Of a stretch of 25,775 nt of DNA, positions 1-5,461 are shown piece by piece. The stretch spans positions 1 through 25,775 of the IMG/VR virus record IMGVR_UViG_3300020205_001337. One strand, given 5' to 3'. The notes below the pieces were generated by a model, which worked only from the letters and a program-made list of their open reading frames with translations, ran no database searches and had not been told where the DNA came from. Numbering within the stretch: position 1 is the stretch's first letter; every line of letters starts with the position of its first letter. The position numbers and the translations under genes are program-made. This DNA is from a virus.

Positions 1-366
1 ATTTGTATTAAACTGATTTAATCTTCCGCTATTTAATGTATCTGTTGATGTTGTAGTTGAATAAAATGCGGTTAATACTTTTTGCCTGTCTCCGCTATAG
101 GCACTTTTAATTTGTGGATTATTATCTGCTAAATTTTGAAAAACATCAATACTACCTTTTGATTCCCAAGGCGAATATGTTCCATCTGGTTTTCTTTTTG
201 ATTCTAAGTATATTGTGTCTAGATTTGTGACAACTTGAATACCCCCAACACCTGTAGCATATGGCGACCATTTTGAATTTCCAGTATCCAAATCAGTCTG
301 AACTCTTCCTTTTACTGGAATTCCTCCAATTTTAATAGTAAGATCTGCTGTTTTATTATTTGCCAT
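1..366 (-). CDS. Unidentified virion structural protein, N-terminal part
   Basis: The frame is open from ATG at 366 down to the window edge, giving 122 codons of the N-terminus (MANNKTADLTIKIGG...). The start is well supported: a GGGGAGG Shine-Dalgarno lies about 6 nt upstream, and a TATAAATG late-promoter-like box lies further upstream at 426-433. The visible part is beta-rich and Ser/Thr/Gly/Asn-rich, with no signal peptide or membrane segment, as in tail or baseplate proteins. It is the last visible gene of the minus-strand group that begins upstream with gp4. From position it might be a baseplate or tail-tube-cap protein (gp48 is one possibility), but I do not recognise the sequence and the C-terminus is missing. 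Confidence 0.7.
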   Translation of the reverse strand, partial: MANNKTADLTIKIGGIPVKGRVQTDLDTGNSKWSPYATGVGGIQVVTNLDTIYLESKRKPDGTYSPWESKGSIDVFQNLADNNPQIKSAYSGDRQKVLTAFYSTTTSTDTLNSGRLNQFNTN

Positions 367-428
367 CAGAAATCCTCCCCAGTCACAAGAGGATTAGTCA
401 TCTCAATTTTTTGTAGAGTATGAGACAT
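366..428 (-). CDS. Possible 20-aa leader ORF
   Basis: The ORF MSHTLQKIEM...GEDF ends in a TGA that overlaps the ATG of the structural gene at 366 (TGATG), and the downstream gene's Shine-Dalgarno lies inside it. This would allow translational coupling. It has no good ribosome binding site of its own, and its ATG lies within a late-promoter-like box, so it may be chance. Confidence 0.2.
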   Translation of the reverse strand: MSHTLQKIEMTNPLVTGEDF

Positions 429-433
429 TTATA
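426..433 (-). promoter_or_regulatory. Candidate T4-type late promoter
   Basis: The minus strand reads TATAAATG, one base from the T4 late consensus TATAAATA, 60 nt upstream of the ATG at 366. A second weaker match, AATAAATA, lies at 443-450 over the stop codon of the 128-aa gene. Either could drive the structural gene at the left edge. Confidence 0.4.
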
Positions 434-445
434 GATGTTTTTTAT

Positions 446-832
446 TTATTTAGTTCTGAATTTTGCATATGAAAGAGAACGAAGATAATCAATCTCATTC
501 TGCTTAACCTCTAATAGTCTACTGTCAATCTCAAACCAAGTATATTGTCTTTGTTGTCCCCAATGAAAGTTAATACCTCTGAATCCCCAACGCTCTATTG
601 AGGTGACTGCTACCAGTGGGAACTCATCATATGTAACGTCTTTTGTTTTAGCTGAGTATATAAAAGTATAATATTTTCCAACATCAGGAACAAAGTCACC
701 ATCACGGAACACCTCCATAATGGTCATCATAATATCATCCGGTTTTGTGTAGTTATATCTTTTCAGTCTGTCTTTGAGTTCGGCAACTCTTTTGGAACTT
801 GACTCAACATATTGACCGAATCCTTGTGCCAT
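446..832 (-). CDS. Conserved T4-like phage protein, function unknown (128 aa)
   Basis: This 128-residue protein has a charged helical N-terminus (residues 1-45), then a compact beta/aromatic region with YTFIYSAKTK, a YDEFPLV motif and GFRGINFHWG (about residues 55-95), and a helical, basic C-terminus. Its start touches the end of gp4 (they share base 832), so the two are co-translated. In T4 the gene after 4 is 53, but I do not see the IYG...YWVL-type motif of gp53 here, so I do not assign that name. The YD-F-PLV/G-N-HW arrangement recalls a family of small T4-superfamily proteins often found beside structural genes. A virion or tail-assembly role is inferred from context only. Confidence 0.75.
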   Translation of the reverse strand: MAQGFGQYVESSSKRVAELKDRLKRYNYTKPDDIMMTIMEVFRDGDFVPDVGKYYTFIYSAKTKDVTYDEFPLVAVTSIERWGFRGINFHWGQQRQYTWFEIDSRLLEVKQNEIDYLRSLSYAKFRTK

Positions 833-1284
833 TATTTGATACCTAATTCGGATTCTGTGATTATGCGAAACTTGATTAAATGATCATCACACCATTCTTG
901 AATTGATTTCCATTTTGATTGGTTAACTGCATAAGTATTTACTTCATTAATATAGGTTTTATTTTTCTTTTTTCCTTGAACTGGAGGAACTGTTTGGTTT
1001 TTTGGTTTTATTTCTATCACATATTTTTGGGTCTTTCCATTATTTTCAAGAACTTCAATAATAAAATCTGGAAAGTATCTACATACTTTTTGTTTTACTG
1101 GATTATAATATGGAATACAAAATTCTTCTGATCCATATCTTAATACATTAGGTGAGCGATCACACCACTGCATAAATTTTAGTTCCCAACTACTTCTATA
1201 CACTATATTTTGGGAGTTTCCGATATATTTTTCTGGATTTTTTGGATGAAAATATCCCTGATGATACTTAGAGTCACGAGGCAT
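832..1284 (-). CDS. 4: gp4-like head completion nuclease
   Basis: This 150-aa protein resembles T4 gp4 (gp50/gp4), which is needed to finish DNA-filled heads before tail joining, and it has the same length. It shows a PD-(D/E)XK nuclease core: SSWELKFMQW with E34, FPDF with D73, then a beta strand ending in E91-I-K93 (VIEIKPK). These are the expected metal-binding and catalytic residues of a TnsA/holiday-resolvase-like fold. The C-terminus (about 110-150) is helical and then beta, ending ESELGIK. Its 5' end overlaps the upstream NUMOD gene by 11 nt, and its 3' end touches the next gene, so it is translated within a packed operon. The assignment rests on length, motif set and the tail/head-completion context. 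Confidence 0.85.
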   Translation of the reverse strand: MPRDSKYHQGYFHPKNPEKYIGNSQNIVYRSSWELKFMQWCDRSPNVLRYGSEEFCIPYYNPVKQKVCRYFPDFIIEVLENNGKTQKYVIEIKPKNQTVPPVQGKKKNKTYINEVNTYAVNQSKWKSIQEWCDDHLIKFRIITESELGIK

Positions 1285-1711
1285 TTTTCCAACCTTTATG
1301 GGATTTTCTTTTTCCGGATAAAACCTGACCTAGATGTGTGGGATTTAAATTCAATTTTTTACATATGTGGGATATACAATCAAATTCAATTATTTCACCT
1401 TCTTTTGAAATTATTTTTCCTCCCTTTTGGAATTGTGGATATTCACATCCTTTATTAAGTGCTGGTTTTCCTTTTCTTTTTTTAGAAGATGTTTCTATTG
1501 CTTTACTCATATCCCTTCCCTTTGCAATTTCACTCATTTTCTTTTTTGTTTCTTCTGAGTGTTTTTGTCCTTTCATTCCAGGAAAGTGAACTCCAGTCAC
1601 TATACCTTCATAAGTTTCGGATAAAATTGTTACTCCATTAACATTGAATGTTTCACACAATTTAGTTGTATCCCAAATATACGAATGTGTTTTTATCTTT
1701 TCCATATACAT
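1274..1711 (-). CDS. Orphan NUMOD3/NUMOD1-type DNA-binding protein, no nuclease domain
   Basis: This 145-aa basic protein carries modules normally attached to homing endonucleases. Residues 45-66 (GMKGQKHSEETKKKMSEIAK) match the NUMOD3 (GIY-YIG-associated) DNA-binding motif. Residues 99-145 (ISKEGEIIEFDCISHICKKL, then LGQVLSGKRKSHKGW) look like a NUMOD1/IENR1 helix-turn-helix. Neither a GIY-YIG nor an HNH catalytic motif is visible in residues 1-44. It could be a decayed homing endonuclease, a DNA-binding partner of one, or a repurposed regulator. The first ATG (1711) is followed by a second at codon 3; neither has a strong Shine-Dalgarno. A consensus late promoter lies 17 nt upstream. Its 3' end overlaps the gp4 start by 11 nt, as expected for an insertion that preserved gp4 translation. 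Confidence 0.75.
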   Translation of the reverse strand: MYMEKIKTHSYIWDTTKLCETFNVNGVTILSETYEGIVTGVHFPGMKGQKHSEETKKKMSEIAKGRDMSKAIETSSKKRKGKPALNKGCEYPQFQKGGKIISKEGEIIEFDCISHICKKLNLNPTHLGQVLSGKRKSHKGWKNAS

Positions 1712-1727
1712 AATATATCAATAAAAG

Positions 1728-1735
1728 TATTTATA
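1728..1735 (-). promoter_or_regulatory. T4-type late promoter (TATAAATA)
   Basis: The minus strand reads CTATAAATAC, a perfect T4 late -10 element, in the 29-nt gap between the divergent gene sets. It is placed to drive the NUMOD-gp4 operon, with transcription expected to start a few bases before the ATG at 1711. Confidence 0.65.
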
Positions 1736-1740
1736 GATAG

Positions 1741-2502
1741 ATGCCAGCATCATTTCCAGTTAAAAAAACGGTATCTGATTTAAAAGCGACAATATTAAAT
1801 CCAGCTCTTACTTCTCATTTCCAGTGTTGGTTTAATCCACCTGGTCCAGTCAGAAGTTGGGTGCAAAAAAGATCTAGTGCTGGAATTGGGAATGGATATA
1901 ATGATGAATTTATTTCTTTGTCTTGTTCTGAAGCATCACTTCCCGGTTCTTCATTAGCAACACACGAAATCAATAATGATTTTACTGGTGTTACGGAGAG
2001 ACACGTTTATAGAAGACAATATGATGACAGATCTGACTTTACTTTTTATGTGGATCACGATTATAATGTTCTTCAATTCTTTGAAAACTGGATGTCATAT
2101 ATTGTTGGTGAAGAATTTGCTCAAGGAATAGAGAACAATAACTTTTCTTATAGAGTTCAGTTTCCAGAAGATTATAAAACAGAAATCTATGTTAAAAAAT
2201 TCGAGAAAGATTATACTGGTAGAGTATTGCAATATAGACTTCTAAATGCATATCCTATTAGTATCAATTCAATACCAATCTCCTATGAATCGTCCCAGTT
2301 GCTAAAGTGTACCGTGTCATTTAATTACTCAAGATATATTATAGGTGGTGGAGAAAATATTGTTCCGCCTAGAGAATCCATTACTTTAAATCGTCCAAAC
2401 GGAGAGCAAATAACTGTAGATGGTCTTGATGAAAATAGACCCTTACAAGCTCAACTTGCGGAGCAAGGATTTTTGACGGGAGGAACTAGAGAACAGCAAT
2501 AA
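1741..2502 (+). CDS. Tail-tube-fold protein, gp54/gp48-like baseplate tube initiator
   Basis: This 253-aa protein follows the T4 gp19 tail-tube pattern. It has an N-terminal helix, SHFQCWFNPP and FISLSCSEASLPGSSL (compare FQCKATALPAG in gp19), a two-residue arginine loop (HVYRRQYDDRSDFTFYVD), a helix (NVLQFFENWMSYI), then LLNAYPISINSIPIS and a last strand ending in FNYSRY. It is longer than gp19 (163 aa) and lies at the head of the hub operon. It is therefore more likely the tube initiator or cap (T4 gp54 320 aa, gp48 364 aa) than the main tube protein. No clear Shine-Dalgarno precedes the ATG, but the reading frame and N-terminal MPASFPVKK look genuine. The C-terminal 45 residues are polar and probably flexible. 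Confidence 0.7.
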   Translation: MPASFPVKKTVSDLKATILNPALTSHFQCWFNPPGPVRSWVQKRSSAGIGNGYNDEFISLSCSEASLPGSSLATHEINNDFTGVTERHVYRRQYDDRSDFTFYVDHDYNVLQFFENWMSYIVGEEFAQGIENNNFSYRVQFPEDYKTEIYVKKFEKDYTGRVLQYRLLNAYPISINSIPISYESSQLLKCTVSFNYSRYIIGGGENIVPPRESITLNRPNGEQITVDGLDENRPLQAQLAEQGFLTGGTREQQ

Positions 2503-2505
2503 ATA
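2498..2505 (+). promoter_or_regulatory. Candidate late promoter upstream of gp26
   Basis: AATAAATA fits the relaxed NATAAATA form of the cyanophage late promoter. It overlaps the TAA stop of the tube-initiator gene and lies 28 nt upstream of the gp26 ATG. Confidence 0.4.
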
Positions 2506-2532
2506 ATCATACTGAAATTTCTATAGGTCATT

Positions 2533-3252
2533 ATGCCTTTACCAAAGATCTCTACGCCAACATATGAGTTGGAACTTCCTTCTACTGGACAAGAAATTCA
2601 ATACAGACCATTTCTAGTAAAAGAAGAAAAACTTCTTGTCCTTGCATTAGAAAGTGAGAACACAAAAGAAATCACAACAGCAATCAAGAATGTAATTAAG
2701 AGTTGCATTCAAACAAAAAATATTAAGGTTGAATCTTTACCTACTTTTGATATTGAATATCTCTTTTTGAATATTCGTGGTAAGTCTGTTGGGGAAGAAA
2801 TTGAAGTTAATGTCATCTGTCCTGATGATGGTGAGACTTATGTTCCTGTGAAAATTAATATTGATGAAATTCAAGTTCAAAAGAATGAAGATCATAATAA
2901 TAAAATTCAAGTAGATGATAATATTGTTATGCAAATGAAGTATCCTTCATTGGATCAGTTCATTAAAAATAACTTTGATTTTTCTGGTGATGCAAATATG
3001 GATCAGTCTTTTGATCTGGTTGCTAGTTGTATTGATAAAATCTTCAATGATGAAGAAGTTTGGACTTCTGGTGATGTAACTAAAAAGGAACTTATTGATT
3101 TTCTAGAACAAATGAACTCGGCACAATTTAAGCAGATTGAAAAGTTCTTTGAAACGATGCCTAAACTTTCTCATTCTGTAAAAGTTAAAAATCCAAAAAC
3201 TGAAGTTGAGAGTGAAGTGATTCTTGAAGGGTTATCAAGTTTTTTCGCATAG
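2533..3252 (+). CDS. 26: gp26-like baseplate hub / tail assembly protein
   Basis: This 239-aa protein matches the T4 base-plate gp26 family. Its N-terminus LPSTGQEIQYRPFLVKEEKL and the following LP-FDIEYLFLNIRGKSVGE (about residues 74-95) are the family hallmarks. The middle has a cysteine-containing strand (VICPDDGE) and the C-terminal third is helical and acidic (LIDFLEQMNSAQFKQIEKFF). T4 gp26 is 208 aa and acts in hub assembly. The gene ends AGT TTT TTC GCA TAG, so it carries a canonical T TTT TTC slippery heptamer just before the stop. A -1 shift would extend it into the next small frame. Being directly upstream of the tape-measure gene, it sits where lambda-type tail assembly chaperones (G/GT) are found. 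A weak TAGGT ribosome site precedes ATG 2533. Confidence 0.85.
   Translation: MPLPKISTPTYELELPSTGQEIQYRPFLVKEEKLLVLALESENTKEITTAIKNVIKSCIQTKNIKVESLPTFDIEYLFLNIRGKSVGEEIEVNVICPDDGETYVPVKINIDEIQVQKNEDHNNKIQVDDNIVMQMKYPSLDQFIKNNFDFSGDANMDQSFDLVASCIDKIFNDEEVWTSGDVTKKELIDFLEQMNSAQFKQIEKFFETMPKLSHSVKVKNPKTEVESEVILEGLSSFFA
3240..3246 (+). promoter_or_regulatory. Candidate -1 ribosomal frameshift slippery site (T TTT TTC)
   Basis: In the gp26 reading frame the heptamer reads as X XXY YYZ, two codons before the TAG stop. After a -1 slip the next codons are CGC ATA GGT ATG, in frame with the 57-aa ORF and without a stop. The predicted fusion would be 298 aa. No long stem-loop immediately downstream was verified by folding. 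Confidence 0.6.
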
Positions 3253-3254
3253 GT

Positions 3255-3428
3255 ATGGTCCATATGGACCTGGAAAACTTTTATAAGTTGAACTTTGCTT
3301 TGATGCAGTATCATAAATATTCATTATGGGAAATTGAACATTTGATGCCCTGGGAAAGGGATGTTTATGTTGCAATGTTGAAGAATTATCTGGAAGAAGA
3401 AAAATCAAAGCAGCAACAAAATGGATAA
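3255..3428 (+). CDS. 57-aa hub/tail-assembly protein, possible frameshift extension of gp26
   Basis: This small frame encodes MVHMDLENFYKLNF...; its core is WEIEHLMPWERDVYVAMLKN (residues 25-44), followed by an acidic/Gln-rich tail. The W-EIE-LMPWER-VYV-ML pattern looks like the helical T domain of tail assembly chaperones, which bind the tape measure. It lies 2 nt after the gp26 stop, in the -1 frame, and overlaps the tape-measure start by 8 nt. It could be made from its own ATG (3255 or 3264) or as the gp26 fusion through the slippery site, or both. In T4 the gene after 26 is 51, a hub assembly factor, but it is much longer, so equivalence is only positional. Confidence 0.75.
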   Translation: MVHMDLENFYKLNFALMQYHKYSLWEIEHLMPWERDVYVAMLKNYLEEEKSKQQQNG

Positions 3429-5460
3429 AGATCTGAACAACTTACTTACAGGAGCAGGTGACTCTTCAAAATCTGCTCTTGCTTTGTATGAAGGTGTGGG
3501 AGAATCAGATCTTGTTAGTGAAGAAGTAGATGAAAGAATTTTAAAACTTATTGGTTTAGATGATGTTTTTGATATTGACTATGGAACTTATGTTTCTCTT
3601 TTAAAAGAAAGATTAGTTGCATCTAGAAGTTTTGATAAGAAACTTTCTTCCGAAGAAGATGAGTTATTGGTTAAAGAATTTAAAAGAGTAAAGGGTAAAG
3701 TAGGAAGATTTAAACTAAAGAAGAAAAATATAACAGCAGAAAGTATTGGTACAACTGGTCCTATACAAATCTCAAGAGATAAGTTTTTTCTTGCAAGTAA
3801 AGCAATTGTTCCGACAACTGCTGGTCCAATGCAGGAATCTTCTAAAGATATAAAGGATATTGAAAAAGCACTAGATGATATTCTAAAAAGTTTAACCCTG
3901 CAAAATAAAGAAAAGAAAAAAAGAACAGACGAAGAAAGAAAAAAATCAGAAGACCGTAGGAGAAGACAAAGAGAGGGTGATTTAGAAAAACCACTGACTC
4001 AATTAAAGTCACTTGCAAAGAAAATCATTGCACCCGCACAGGGAATACTTGATCGTATCTTTAGGTTTATTAAGTTTACTTTATTGGGGTATGCATTTAA
4101 TCAACTTGTAAAATGGTTTAGTGATCCCAAGAATGCAGATAAAGTAAAAGTTCTTGGTAGGTTCTTAAAGGATTGGTGGCCTGCATTATTATCTGCATAT
4201 GTTTTATTTGCCACTCCATTTGGTAGGTTTATTCGTGGCACTTTAAAACTATTAAGGGGACTTATTCCCCAAATGGTTAAGTTCATTGCTAAACACCCTA
4301 TTATTGCCGCTGCAACTGCTGCTGGTGTAGGTGCATATGTAATGGTCCAAAAGAATGAAGCATATCGTGATGAACTGAAAAAGACTGAACCTTCTATTGT
4401 TACACCAAAAGAAACTAAAGAAACTGGGAAAACGCCAGGAACACCACAACTACAGCAAGAACAGGTCTTCCAAAGAGGACTTGGTGGAATGTTTAATGGT
4501 GGTGGTTTGATTAAAAGAAAATCATTCTTTGGTGGTGGACAGGTACAAAAAGAACTGAATGTAAATGATATTGCATTTGAAGGCGGTGGTGGTGTTGATG
4601 ATAGCAGTGGAATGAGAATAACTGGGGCAGGACCTGATACCCAGTTGATTGCTGCCGCACCAGGTGAAATAGTAATGTCTAAAAAGGCAGTTGATAAGTA
4701 TGGTGCAAACTTCTTCTTGGATATGAATAAAAAGGCAGGTGGAACTAATATTCCAAAGATGGTGAATAATATTCAACTTGCTGCGGGTGGTGGATTAATC
4801 AAAAGAACTATAAAGTCATTCCAAGGTGGTGGAATGGTTGGTGGTGCATTAAATCAACTTGGTAGATTTCTTCCCGGAACTGGTAGCGTCATAGCACCAA
4901 GATATACTGAAATGGGTTTACAGAATAAGTTGCTTGGTATACCTCTGAATAGAAGAGTTGTCAATCAACAAGCAGGAGAAAGACTTTCTCCTAAAGCAGT
5001 TAATAGGTATAATCAAGCACCAACTGCTCCTAGTACTATAAGACCTTGGAGTGCTTTTGATTCAACTCAAGTTAGTGTTCCTAAACCAACAGGTACTTCT
5101 GGTGGATCTTTTGTCGGAAATGCTTTTAAGAACTTTGGGTCAAATGTAAAAACTATACAAGGTGCCGCAAAACGTCAGGAAGTAATGATGAGAGAAATGG
5201 GGTATGAACCAGATGGATATGTAAATCTTCGTGGACAACCAATGAATCTTGGTCCACAAAGTCGTTCTGTTGCTCCTGGTCCTCCAGTGACGGTATCTAA
5301 GACAACATACACAATTCTTCCTCCAATCAAAGCACCAAGTAAGCAACCTTCAATTGCAAGGGGTTCTAAAATACCCGAGTTTATTATCTCTAGTAATAAT
5401 GATTCTAGATCAAAAATTGCTTCTTCATTAGGTATCGCAGATTTAGTGGGGGTAGCATAG
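3421..5460 (+). CDS. Tape-measure-like tail/hub protein (679 aa)
   Basis: Residues 1-100 are acidic and helical. A very charged coiled coil (about 140-200, rich in EKKKRTDEERKK) follows. Then comes an amphipathic block GILDRIFRFIKFTLLGYAFN (208-227), hydrophobic helices around 254-267 and 285-310, and Gly-rich linkers with two copies of GGGLIKR...SF-GGG (360-373 and 456-471). Residues 411-440 (AAAPGEIVMSKKAVDKYGAN onward) match the PGE-V-KAV-KYG-FL--N signature common in phage tape-measure proteins. Its place after the gp26/57-aa pair fits T4 gp29 (590 aa), the tail-length ruler held in the hub. Its GILDRIF-LLGYAFN block recurs in the next protein. The start at 3421 overlaps the preceding ORF, implying coupling. 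Confidence 0.7.
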   Translation: MDKDLNNLLTGAGDSSKSALALYEGVGESDLVSEEVDERILKLIGLDDVFDIDYGTYVSLLKERLVASRSFDKKLSSEEDELLVKEFKRVKGKVGRFKLKKKNITAESIGTTGPIQISRDKFFLASKAIVPTTAGPMQESSKDIKDIEKALDDILKSLTLQNKEKKKRTDEERKKSEDRRRRQREGDLEKPLTQLKSLAKKIIAPAQGILDRIFRFIKFTLLGYAFNQLVKWFSDPKNADKVKVLGRFLKDWWPALLSAYVLFATPFGRFIRGTLKLLRGLIPQMVKFIAKHPIIAAATAAGVGAYVMVQKNEAYRDELKKTEPSIVTPKETKETGKTPGTPQLQQEQVFQRGLGGMFNGGGLIKRKSFFGGGQVQKELNVNDIAFEGGGGVDDSSGMRITGAGPDTQLIAAAPGEIVMSKKAVDKYGANFFLDMNKKAGGTNIPKMVNNIQLAAGGGLIKRTIKSFQGGGMVGGALNQLGRFLPGTGSVIAPRYTEMGLQNKLLGIPLNRRVVNQQAGERLSPKAVNRYNQAPTAPSTIRPWSAFDSTQVSVPKPTGTSGGSFVGNAFKNFGSNVKTIQGAAKRQEVMMREMGYEPDGYVNLRGQPMNLGPQSRSVAPGPPVTVSKTTYTILPPIKAPSKQPSIARGSKIPEFIISSNNDSRSKIASSLGIADLVGVA

Positions 5461-5461
5461 A

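Noticed and set aside
446-832. Naming the 128-aa protein gp53 because it follows gp4 as in T4
   Set aside because: The sequence lacks the IYG...YWVL-type motif and length of gp53, so position alone was not enough.
919-1131. 70-aa plus-strand hydrophobic ORF opposite gp4
   Set aside because: It is antisense to the well-supported nuclease gene; the Phe/Ile richness comes from complementing Lys/Asn codons.
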